Assembly (NCBI GenBank): GCA_016190985.1
Contig: JACPPI010000005.1
Location: forward strand, 94,710 to 158,709
DNA from: Opitutia bacterium
Lineage (GTDB): Bacteria; Verrucomicrobiota; Verrucomicrobiia; Opitutales; Opitutaceae
Direction: 5' to 3'
Length of the DNA: 64,000 nt
The translations under genes were made by a program, and so were the position numbers. A model generated the notes under the pieces. The model searched no databases. It worked only from the letters and a program-made list of their open reading frames with translations, and was not told the DNA's origin. The stretch's first letter is position 1. Each line of letters starts with the position of its first letter. Below are positions 25,642-34,600 of the stretch, one piece after another.

Positions 25642-25682
25642 AAGCCGGTCCGACAAATATAGGATCGTCCGGCTTCGGTTTT
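25642..25682 (+). terminator. Possible terminator after vapC
   Basis: AAGCCGG pairs with CCGGCTT 20 bases later, followed by CGGTTTTAT. The stem is short and the loop large. A related but tighter AGCCGG/CCGGCT terminator occurs twice further on (26852 and 27751). Confidence 0.4.
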
Positions 25683-25689
25683 ATACCCA

Positions 25690-25886
25690 TTGCGGGATAA
25701 TTTGAGACTATGGCGTGGTCGCGCCGGTAGGCCGCACCGGCCAAGGCGCCTGAGATCCGCGCCGAAACGCCCGCTTTACCCGGTGGGATTTTACAGTGTC
25801 GGCCGGGCGCCAGGGCCGGTTGGCCGGGAGGAAATTCGCGAAAAAAGGGTCGCCTTTTGGGCGCATCAGGGATTTTCTACCGGCCT
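25690..25886 (+). other. Leader region of the PEP-CTERM gene
   Basis: About 200 GC-rich bases without a supported gene before an AT-rich gene. It contains several inverted short runs (GCGCCGGTAGGCC / GGCCGGGCGC, GGGCGCC / GGCCGG) and a possible ribosome binding site region is not obvious right before ATG 25887. It may be a structured 5' UTR. No known riboswitch consensus is recognised. Confidence 0.3.
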
Positions 25887-26828
25887 ATGAAAACGACGCG
25901 CGCCCTGCTTGTCTTATTCTCAGCGATGGCGGCGACCATCGCTTCGGCCCAAGTCCAATTCGTATTCGTGGAGAAGCAGGTGCAATATACGCAAAACAGT
26001 GCGTCTGCTCCTTCGGTTGCCTCAGGCAGTCCTTATGTTTTCAAATTCGCCATTAACGGAGCTGGCGCAAACAGTCTTGCTGGATATACGACGGTTCAAA
26101 TATTTACTACGGCATTCGGAAGTGGCGTTTCTGGTCCACTCAACGCGACAACATATAATCCTACTGAGGATAATTGGGAAATGACTCCATTAACATATGG
26201 ATCACTTGGGGCACTAGATACCGCCTTTGCCAATGGACTTTACGCGGTAAAATTAAATACAACCACGCAAGATGTTACTTTGGGTGGCGGACTAGGGCCT
26301 AGTTATACTGATGTCTTTCCCGCTGCTGCACCAATGGTGACTGGATTGTCGGCAGGAAACTTTGATGGACTCGGGCAGTTGAAGATCAATTTGGCGCTCA
26401 ATAGTTACACATTTAATTTGAACGGGCTCGCGGGCTATCCGTCAGGGGGCCATGTCGGGATTTTTCTCAATGGCGTCAATGAGCCTTCTTTTGTCAGTGG
26501 CAACAATCCGGGTGGTGAAGTGCGAGCTGAGTCGATAAAGCTTGGCACAAACAATGACCCTGAAGTGACGTTCCTGACCTTTAATCCGAGTGCAAGCAAC
26601 ATGGTGCTTGGGCAAACCTACACTCTCGAAATTGAATACAATCTCGCGCTTAATACGGCCTCGAACCTCTTTGGAGGAGGAGCCGGGGAGCTTGACCTCG
26701 GATTATTCACGTATCGCACACAACTGACCCTGATCGCCGTCCCCGAGCCCTCGACCTATGCGGCGATCTTTGGCGGCGTGGCCTTGGCGGGCGTGATGCT
26801 CCATCGCCGCCGGCGTGCGTCGGCCTGA
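25887..26828 (+). CDS. Exported PEP-CTERM anchored protein
   Basis: 313 residues: signal peptide (ALLVLFSAMAATIASA), a beta-rich, Asn/Thr/Ser-rich body, and a classical PEP-CTERM tail (VPEPSTYAAIFGG, hydrophobic helix, HRRRRASA). Such proteins are processed by an exosortase and delivered to the cell surface or exopolysaccharide. The body is visibly richer in A and T than its neighbours (for example 26100-26650), with AT-ending codons, suggesting transfer from a lower-GC source or different selection. The ATG 25887 directly begins the signal peptide. Body function unknown. Confidence 0.85.
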   Translation: MKTTRALLVLFSAMAATIASAQVQFVFVEKQVQYTQNSASAPSVASGSPYVFKFAINGAGANSLAGYTTVQIFTTAFGSGVSGPLNATTYNPTEDNWEMTPLTYGSLGALDTAFANGLYAVKLNTTTQDVTLGGGLGPSYTDVFPAAAPMVTGLSAGNFDGLGQLKINLALNSYTFNLNGLAGYPSGGHVGIFLNGVNEPSFVSGNNPGGEVRAESIKLGTNNDPEVTFLTFNPSASNMVLGQTYTLEIEYNLALNTASNLFGGGAGELDLGLFTYRTQLTLIAVPEPSTYAAIFGGVALAGVMLHRRRRASA

Positions 26829-26851
26829 GAATTTTCCTGCGCGGCGTTTCC

Positions 26852-26879
26852 AAGCCGGGCCGAGGGGTCCGGCTTTTTG
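26852..26879 (+). terminator. Rho-independent terminator of the PEP-CTERM gene
   Basis: AAGCCGGGCC, loop GAGG, then GGTCCGGCTT followed by TTT; 24 bases after the stop codon. An almost identical terminator is at 27751-27779, beyond the PIN module. Confidence 0.85.
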
Positions 26880-26889
26880 CTTCTCTTTC

Positions 26890-26955
26890 CGCGAATGGCA
26901 CGGATAGACGCGGATGGTTTGGGCTCCATCCGTTTTATCCGCGTGATCCGCGGTT
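26890..26955. repeat. 'CACGGAT' dispersed repeat pair
   Basis: CCGCGAATGGCACGGATAGA on the left and TCCGCGTGATCCGCGGTTG on the right, inverted relative to each other. Same family as 4446-4582. Confidence 0.65.
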
Positions 26956-26970
26956 GAAGTATTTTCTTAA

Positions 26971-27083
26971 TCACTCTTTACCGTCGTTGTAATCCACCTT
27001 GGTGATGCGGAAGAATTTTCCGTGAGGCCGCAGGTCCCGCTTGCCCGAGCCGGGATAGTAAAAAATGTCGACTGGTGGGAGCG
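26971..27083 (-). pseudogene. Ghost of a cupin gene 3' end
   Basis: On the minus strand this reads PPVDIFYYPGSGKRD, then KFFRITKVDYNDGKE and stop. The intact cupin at 27872 ends PPHDSFHYPDSKKWG, then RFFRISEVDYFDGEE and stop. The order and spacing agree and 10 of the last 15 residues are identical. The similarity ends where the PIN gene begins. Divergence is greater than for the dapL ghost. The limit at about 27083 is approximate. Confidence 0.75.
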
Positions 27084-27578
27084 GTCGCGGCATGCATCCG
27101 ACGATGCACGCGCTTTCGCTCTATCTTGGATACATCGGTGATCGGCGGCTATTTCGACGCCGAATTCCTGGCCGATACCCGTGCCCTGTGGCGATTGAAG
27201 GAAGCGGGTCGGTTCCGGTTCATCTTGTCCGTGTTGGTGGACCAGGAAATTGCGCGAGCACCGGAGCTGGTGCGGACACTCCTGCGCGACACCTTTGATC
27301 CGGCCGACATACTGCCCATGACCACAGAGGCGTTGGAGTTGGCGGGGTATTATCTCGCCCACCGGGTTGTGCCGGCGACTTACACCGATGATGCCCGCCA
27401 TGTGGCGGTATGCACGGTGGCGCGCCTCGATTACCTTGTAAGCTGGAACTTCAAGCACCTGGCCAATGTCCGGCGGGAGTCGGGCTTCAATGCGGTAAAC
27501 CTCTTGCAAGGCTACCCGCCGGTGCGCATTGTAGCCCCAACCTTTCTCATCCATGGCCACGAAGAAAAAGACCTTTGA
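27075..27578 (+). CDS. PIN domain protein, probable toxin
   Basis: 167 residues. SILDTSVIGGYFDAEFLADT near the start carries the first PIN Asp. A middle acidic Glu is in VDQEIARAP; the Asp of YTDDARHVAVC and the Asn of SWNFKHLANV follow. This is the PIN subfamily paired with small proteins in cyanobacteria and Verrucomicrobiota. The start is uncertain: GTG 27075 is upstream of the conserved part and overlaps the cupin ghost. A 60-codon gene begins within its last 26 bases. Confidence 0.8.
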   Translation: MGAVAACIRRCTRFRSILDTSVIGGYFDAEFLADTRALWRLKEAGRFRFILSVLVDQEIARAPELVRTLLRDTFDPADILPMTTEALELAGYYLAHRVVPATYTDDARHVAVCTVARLDYLVSWNFKHLANVRRESGFNAVNLLQGYPPVRIVAPTFLIHGHEEKDL

Positions 27579-27735
27579 CGCCGTTGCCTCGTCCCGCCGC
27601 TGGCGGCAGGCGACCAGCAAGCTCTTGAACAAGATGACTCCGGAGGAGCAGATGGCTTTCTTGAACCGTCGGCTCGCCCACTGGCCCGCTGCGACCAAAC
27701 CCCGGCGCGCCCGCAGGCTGGTGGCAGCCCACTAA
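27553..27735 (+). CDS. Small partner of the PIN protein, probable antitoxin
   Basis: 60 residues, basic with a central helical part (MATKKKTFDAVASSRRWRQA, NKMTPEEQMAFLNRRLA). The KTFDAV..R plus TPEE.M.FL layout resembles small proteins found next to this kind of PIN toxin. It overlaps the PIN stop by 26 bases, so both are translated together, with toxin first and antitoxin second. The role is inferred from this arrangement. Confidence 0.65.
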   Translation: MATKKKTFDAVASSRRWRQATSKLLNKMTPEEQMAFLNRRLAHWPAATKPRRARRLVAAH

Positions 27736-27750
27736 GCGCGCTTCATTTCC

Positions 27751-27779
27751 AGCCGGGCCGAGGGGTCCGGCTTTTTGTT
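27751..27779 (+). terminator. Terminator after the PIN module
   Basis: AGCCGGGCC, GAGG loop, GGTCCGGCT and T-run. The same 26-base block occurs at 26852, so a terminator copy flanks the PIN module on each side. Confidence 0.85.
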
Positions 27780-27793
27780 TGGGCGGATTGGCG

Positions 27794-27862
27794 GTAGGAG
27801 CGGCTTTATGCCGCGATAAAACTCACACCGGAGAGCCAATCACGGCGTAAAGCCGCTCCTAC
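27794..27862. repeat. REP-like inverted repeat (GTAGGAGCGGCTTTAT arms)
   Basis: Arms 27794-27817 and 27839-27862 match in 22 of 24 positions. They sit between the PIN module and the cupin 3' end. Same family as 30580-30647 and the coding copy at 1478-1536. Confidence 0.85.
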
Positions 27863-27871
27863 CCAGAGCGA

Positions 27872-28345
27872 TCACTCCTCGCCGTCGAAGTAATCGACCT
27901 CGCTGATCCGGAAGAAGCGCCGCGGACGGGGTGTGCCCCATTTCTTGGAGTCGGGATAATGAAAGCTGTCGTGCGGCGGATTGTCGGCGATGAGATAGAA
28001 CACGAGGTCGCGCCGGCCCGTGTTGATGATCTGGTGCGCCTCGCCGGGCGGATGCATGAAGACATCGCCGGCCTTCACCCGGTGGCGCTGCTTGCCGGCG
28101 CGGACCGTCGCGGTGCCGCTGACGATGAGGAACAGCTCCCATTGCGCCGTGTGGCTGTGGAAGGGACACGACGCCTTGCCGGGCGGGATTTTCTCGATCT
28201 CCAGGTTGAACGGGTGGCCCTTCTTCGGCCAGCCGCCGCGCACGTCGCCGAGGGCGGCGGAGATGTCCTTGTAGGATTGGGCGTATTTGCCTTTGGGCGA
28301 TTTCCAGTGCGACCACTTAAGTTGGGCGAGGTTGGTCTTTTTCAT
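27872..28345 (-). CDS. Cupin domain protein
   Basis: 157 residues. Cupin motif 1 is PFHSHTAQWELFLIVSGTAT (His-X-His, Glu) and motif 2 is PPGEAHQIINTG (His). Single-domain metal-binding beta barrel, likely a small sugar- or metabolite-binding or isomerase protein. ATG 28345 precedes the conserved beginning. Its 3' end is the parent of the ghost at 26971. Function not determined. Confidence 0.85.
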   Translation of the reverse strand: MKKTNLAQLKWSHWKSPKGKYAQSYKDISAALGDVRGGWPKKGHPFNLEIEKIPPGKASCPFHSHTAQWELFLIVSGTATVRAGKQRHRVKAGDVFMHPPGEAHQIINTGRRDLVFYLIADNPPHDSFHYPDSKKWGTPRPRRFFRISEVDYFDGEE

Positions 28346-28358
28346 GGGGAGTTTTTGA

Positions 28359-28529
28359 CCACTGATTTCACGGATGATCACGGATAGATGCCATCGAGTC
28401 AGTTGAATGGGATCTCCAGCCAAGGGACTAAAGCAGTTAACCGCTAATTGGCGCTTATCCTCGCTAATAAACCCCAAGGCCTGTCAGTGCATCCTTTATT
28501 AGCGACAATTAGCGCAGATTAGCGGTTAA
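28359..28529. repeat. Two dispersed repeats between cupin and FAH genes
   Basis: 28359-28388 is one CACGGAT unit (CACTGATTTCACGGATGATC). 28436-28470 (GTTAACCGCTAATTGGCGC..CGCTAATAA) and 28496-28529 (TTATTAGCGACAATTAGCGC..) form an imperfect inverted pair with AT-rich loop. Confidence 0.7.
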
Positions 28530-28531
28530 AT

Positions 28532-29323
28532 TCAAAACACCGGGTTGCTGAGTGTGCCGATACCCTCGATCTCGACGGCGATGGTGTCGCCGGCCTTGAG
28601 CCAGACCGGCGGCGTGCGGGCGAAGCCCACGCCCTCCGGCGTGCCGGTGAGGATGAGCGTGCCGGCGGGCAGGGTTTTGTCGGCGCTCAGGAACTCGATG
28701 ATCGCCGGCACGTCGAAGATCATGTCGGCGGTGTTCGAGTCCTGCATGACGGCGCCGTTGAGGATGGAGCGGATGCGGAGGGCGTTGGGCCGCGGAACCT
28801 CGTCCTTGGTCACGAGCACGGGGCCGAGCGGGCAGAAGGTATCGAAGCTTTTCGCGTGGTTCCACTGGCCGCCGCCGAAGTCGCGCTGCCAGTCGCGGGC
28901 GCTGACATCGTTGGCGCAGGTGTAGCCGAGCACGAAGTCGAGGGCGTTGGCGCGGGTGGCGTTGCGGCATTCTTTGCCCAGCACGATGGCCAGCTCGGCC
29001 TCGTAGTCGACCTTGGCGCTGGGCTGCTTCGCCGGGAGGCGGATCGGTTCTCCCGAGGGCACGACGGCGCCGGGCAGTTTCATGAACCACATGGGGCGCT
29101 CCGGCGGGGGTTTGCCGCCCTCGGCCGCGTGCTTGGCGTAGTTGAGGCCGATGCAGATGATCGTGGCGGGCGTGATCGGCGCGAGCCGCTGGCCGGGTTG
29201 GACGACGCGGTCCGTGACGCGGTGAGCGCCGAAAATGTCGCCCTCGACGGCGCGGGCCGAGCCGTCGGGCTGGAGGGCGGCGTAGGCCGGGCCGGCCGGG
29301 GTGAGATGGCGGATCAGTTTCAC
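28532..29323 (-). CDS. Fumarylacetoacetate hydrolase family protein
   Basis: 263 residues. FAH-fold signature: CIGLNYAKHAAE, then KLPGAVVPSGEPI, DYEAELAIVLGKE (metal Glu), YTCANDVSARDWQ, LTGTPEGVGFAR. Matches 2-hydroxyhepta-diene-dioate isomerase/FAH-like hydrolases that act on beta-diketo acids, often in aromatic or sugar-acid breakdown. GTG 29323 starts the family-conserved KLIRH; the upstream region is repeat sequence from the RAYT element. Substrate unknown. Confidence 0.88.
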   Translation of the reverse strand: MKLIRHLTPAGPAYAALQPDGSARAVEGDIFGAHRVTDRVVQPGQRLAPITPATIICIGLNYAKHAAEGGKPPPERPMWFMKLPGAVVPSGEPIRLPAKQPSAKVDYEAELAIVLGKECRNATRANALDFVLGYTCANDVSARDWQRDFGGGQWNHAKSFDTFCPLGPVLVTKDEVPRPNALRIRSILNGAVMQDSNTADMIFDVPAIIEFLSADKTLPAGTLILTGTPEGVGFARTPPVWLKAGDTIAVEIEGIGTLSNPVF

Positions 29324-29350
29324 GGGAAAATGATTGAGGCTGATCGAGGT

Positions 29351-29930
29351 GTAGCCACGAGCGTGAGCGAGTGGATTCAGTGAGATTGAATCAGGCGATG
29401 ATGAATTCGCCAGAATAACTCCCAATAGTCTTCACGGCAGAGGTCGAGATCGGGATAGCCTGCGACACAGGCCCCAGTGAAAGGATAATCCTGCCAGCGG
29501 GCGACTAACTTGGCTCGGACGGGATTTTCGAGGATGTAGTTTGCCACCGCAAGAAATGCCCCGGGCAAGGTCTCGCTGCCACGCAGAACCCGGTCATGCA
29601 CCTGGTGCTGCCATTGGGCCGGCGCCAATTCCGGCCGAAGATGTTTGCGGGCGAATTCGATAGCAACCCGCTGGTCTGACTCAGGGCCGAGCCCCAGCCA
29701 GAGCAGGTGCATGTGATCCGGCATGAGCACATAGGCGGGGCACGCCAGACCGTAACGGGCGCAGGCATGGAGAAGGGTCTCGCGAAAGTGAGAGAGGAAG
29801 CCGGGCGTCAACCAGCCGGTAGCACGATCCTCCAGGGTGAGCGTCCAGTGAACGGCCACCAAGCCGCGATAGGTTTCGGGTGCCAGTCGCGGCAGGTGCG
29901 ATTTGTCCACTCGCTCACGCTCGTGGCTAC
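29351..29930. mobile_element. REP-associated transposase (RAYT) unit flanked by 25-base inverted repeats
   Basis: The 25 bases at 29351-29375 (GTAGCCACGAGCGTGAGC...) are a perfect reverse complement of 29906-29930. The transposase gene 29377-29949 fits almost exactly between and reads through the right repeat as its own N-terminal codons. This is the expected form of a REP/RAYT unit, in which the transposase acts on the palindromes. No other copy of this repeat was noticed in the window. Confidence 0.85.
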
Positions 29931-29949
29931 TTTCGGAGATCGGATTCAT
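29377..29949 (-). CDS. REP-associated tyrosine transposase (Y1_Tnp family)
   Basis: 190 residues. HUH motif in YVLMPDHMHLLWLGLG, and the single catalytic Tyr likely in AVANYILENPVRAKLV. The N-terminal LTLEDRATGWLTPGF is usual for RAYT proteins. It nicks and joins single-stranded REP palindromes. The N-terminal SSHERERVDKSHL is translated from one of the flanking 25-base repeats. Transcribed on the minus strand. It appears intact. Confidence 0.9.
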   Translation of the reverse strand: MNPISESSHERERVDKSHLPRLAPETYRGLVAVHWTLTLEDRATGWLTPGFLSHFRETLLHACARYGLACPAYVLMPDHMHLLWLGLGPESDQRVAIEFARKHLRPELAPAQWQHQVHDRVLRGSETLPGAFLAVANYILENPVRAKLVARWQDYPFTGACVAGYPDLDLCREDYWELFWRIHHRLIQSH

Positions 29950-29979
29950 TGGGCGCGCAGGATGGTGCGACTGGTGGCT

Positions 29980-30402
29980 TCACAAAGCCAAGCGAGAGCG
30001 AAACATTCTGGCGAGGCCCGTTTTGTCCATGCGCTTCTCGGCGATGGCGATCATGGCGTCGTAGAGCTGGGCGTTTGTGACGGCCGAGGTTGAAACACAG
30101 TTGAGTTCCAAAAAGGCCAGCGCGGTGGTGATGGCAGTGCGCTTGTTGCCATCGATGAAAGGCTGGTTTTCAGCGATGTGATAGGCGTAGGCGGCTGCGA
30201 GGTCGAACAGGTCACCTTGCGCGTAGAAGAACGCGTTCATCGGCTGGGCGAGGGCTGACTCCAGGCCGTGTTCATTCCTGATGCCATCCTGACCGCCGTG
30301 TTGTTCGAGGGAGAGTCGGTGTAGCGCATCAACCCTGGTCCGGGTGATGAAACAGGCTCGTTCACTGGGCCAGTTTTCGCAGCAACTCTTTGCGCTCGGC
30401 AA
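29980..30402 (-). CDS. doc: Doc/Fic-type toxin (death-on-curing)
   Basis: About 140 residues. The Fic core HIAENQPFIDGNKRTA with the conserved His and NKR is clear, preceded by GLESALAQP and DLAAAYAYHIAEN, as in Doc. Doc phosphorylates EF-Tu. No ATG or GTG occurs near the expected start, so TTG 30402 (within the upstream small gene) is a guess; the true start may be another non-standard codon near 30360. Same strand as the small upstream antitoxin gene, overlapping by about 40 bases. Confidence 0.8.
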   Translation of the reverse strand: MPSAKSCCENWPSERACFITRTRVDALHRLSLEQHGGQDGIRNEHGLESALAQPMNAFFYAQGDLFDLAAAYAYHIAENQPFIDGNKRTAITTALAFLELNCVSTSAVTNAQLYDAMIAIAEKRMDKTGLARMFRSRLAL

Positions 30403-30538
30403 AAATCTTCTCGGTGACGCGCTGGAAGGCGGCATCATCCGACGGGCGGGGCTGGGCCGGTGCAAGCGCCGCCTGCACCGGTTTCTTGGCGGTGTAGGGG
30501 GTGGCGGCTTCCTCGACCTTGTGCGGCTTCTTGCTCAC
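30362..30538 (-). CDS. Probable antitoxin of Doc, short gene
   Basis: 58 codons beginning at GTG 30538: SKKPHKVEEAATPYTAKKP, then PSDDAAFQRVTEKIFAERK, ELLRKLAQ. A long disordered first half and helical end fit a small antitoxin that folds on its toxin. It lies directly upstream of and overlaps the Doc gene on the same strand. No family recognised; role by position. Confidence 0.55.
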   Translation of the reverse strand: MSKKPHKVEEAATPYTAKKPVQAALAPAQPRPSDDAAFQRVTEKIFAERKELLRKLAQ

Positions 30539-30579
30539 GGCGGCACAGTGGTCCGGGCTGCGCCGGTTGTCAACCGGGT

Positions 30580-30647
30580 GTAGGAGCGGCTTGATGCCGC
30601 GATTCGAAGGGAGCTGGCGGTCAATCGCGGCCTAAAGCCGCTCCTGC
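30580..30647. repeat. REP-like inverted repeat before the Doc module
   Basis: Arms 30580-30603 and 30624-30647 of the GTAGGAGCGGCTT family. It directly follows the gcvP stop at 30651 and could serve as its terminator. Confidence 0.8.
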
Positions 30648-30650
30648 TGT

Positions 30651-33542
<2,892 letters not shown>

Positions 33543-33645
33543 GCGCGGACGGTAGGCGAGGGCGGAAGTGGCGCAACTGAGATTTGGGCGCGGCGCGGTG
33601 CAATTAAGCGTTGTTTCAGACCGGAAAGCCGTGCTGCTTTCGCCC

Positions 33646-34317
33646 ATGTCTCCGGCCACAGCTTTCGGTTCCAGGCAGGCCCGCGCCGCCTTTGTGGCGC
33701 GCCGGCTGACGGAGCTTTATCCGGAGACGCCGATCCCGCTGGATCACAAGGACCCCTACACGCTGCTGGTGGCGGTGCTGCTCTCGGCGCAGTGCACGGA
33801 CAAACGCGTGAACCTCGTCACGCCGCAGCTCTGGGCCTTGGCGGACAACCCGGCCGGCATGGCGCGCGTGCCGGTGGCGGAGATCCAGGCGATCATCCGG
33901 CCCTGCGGATTGTCGCCGCAGAAAGCGAGGGCCATCAGCGGGCTCTCGCGGCTCATCCTGGAACGCCACGGCGGCGCCGTGCCCCGGACTTTCGCGGAAC
34001 TGGAGGCGTTGCCCGGGGTGGGGCACAAGACGGCGTCGGTCGTCATGAGCCAGGCCTTCGGCGTGCCGGCGTTTCCGGTCGACACACACATCCACCGCCT
34101 CGCGCAGCGCTGGAAACTGACGGCCGGCAAAAACGTCGAGCAGACCGAGCGCGACCTGAAGCGGCTTTTCCCGGAGGAAAGCTGGAACCAACTGCACCTG
34201 CGGATGATTTTCTACGGCCGGGAGCACTGCACGGCGCGCGGCTGCGACGGCACGGCCTGCGGGATCTGCCGGACGTTGTTTCCGGGCCGGAGACGCGCGG
34301 CAAAGATGCGCAAATAA
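33646..34317 (+). CDS. nth: Endonuclease III
   Basis: 223 residues. Helix-hairpin-helix with catalytic Lys [12 protein letters not shown] and catalytic Asp [10 protein letters not shown]. Removes oxidised pyrimidines in base excision repair. ATG 33646 gives the usual N-terminus. The C-terminal iron-sulphur region reads [18 protein letters not shown]. The cysteines are at relative positions 1, 6, 11 and 14, not the Escherichia coli pattern C-X6-C-X2-C-X5-C. A cysteine expected after CRT is Leu. Confidence 0.92.
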   Translation: MSPATAFGSRQARAAFVARRLTELYPETPIPLDHKDPYTLLVAVLLSAQCTDKRVNLVTPQLWALADNPAGMARVPVAEIQAIIRPCGLSPQKARAISGLSRLILERHGGAVPRTFAELEALPGVGHKTASVVMSQAFGVPAFPVDTHIHRLAQRWKLTAGKNVEQTERDLKRLFPEESWNQLHLRMIFYGREHCTARGCDGTACGICRTLFPGRRRAAKMRK

Positions 34318-34367
34318 AACAAGGTTGATTCGCATCCGGCGGCGGTTAACCGTCTGCCCCTCGTTTC

Positions 34368-34444
34368 GGACGCTTAGCTCAGTTGGTTAGAGCACGTGCT
34401 TCACACGCACGGGGTCACTGGTTCGAGTCCAGTAGCGTCCACCA
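34368..34444 (+). tRNA. tRNA-Val (anticodon CAC)
   Basis: Acceptor GGACGCT pairs with AGCGTCC. D arm AGCTCAGTTGGTTAGAGC, anticodon loop TTCACAC (CAC at 34402-34404), T arm GGTTCGAGTCC. Discriminator A and encoded CCA at the 3' end. Confidence 0.93.
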
Positions 34445-34445
34445 T

Positions 34446-34500
34446 CCTTCGCCGAGCTTTGCGAGCACGGAGGCTGCCGTCCGTAGGCTTGGCGAAGGAC
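34446..34500. repeat. 'TCCTTCGCC' inverted dispersed repeat
   Basis: TCCTTCGCCGAGC at the left and GGCTTGGCGAAGGA at the right are inverted, with CACGGAGGCTGCCGTCCG inside. Same family as 979, 2919, 12648, 41813 and 49292. It directly follows tRNA-Val. The rest of the spacer up to 34600 shows no gene. Confidence 0.7.
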
Positions 34501-34600
34501 GGCATTTCATGCCCGATGCCGACCCCAAGTGGCTACGGCTGGCAGGCCATCCTTCTCAGGTTGCCAAACCGGATGAGATTGCTGAGATGGCTTCAGCCCT

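Noticed and set aside
22720-25656. 978-codon minus-strand open frame
   Set aside because: Antisense to the OPT and vapBC genes; rich in Arg, Asp, Gly and His as expected for a shadow frame in GC-rich DNA.
25690-25886. Riboswitch such as cobalamin upstream of the PEP-CTERM gene
   Set aside because: The conserved boxes of known riboswitch classes are not present.
33543-33645. Glycine riboswitch before gcvP
   Set aside because: The 103-base spacer is too short for a tandem glycine riboswitch and lacks its conserved core.
34445-34600. tRNA-Val 3'-end duplication
   Set aside because: No second copy of the tRNA-Val end is visible downstream; only the dispersed repeat.
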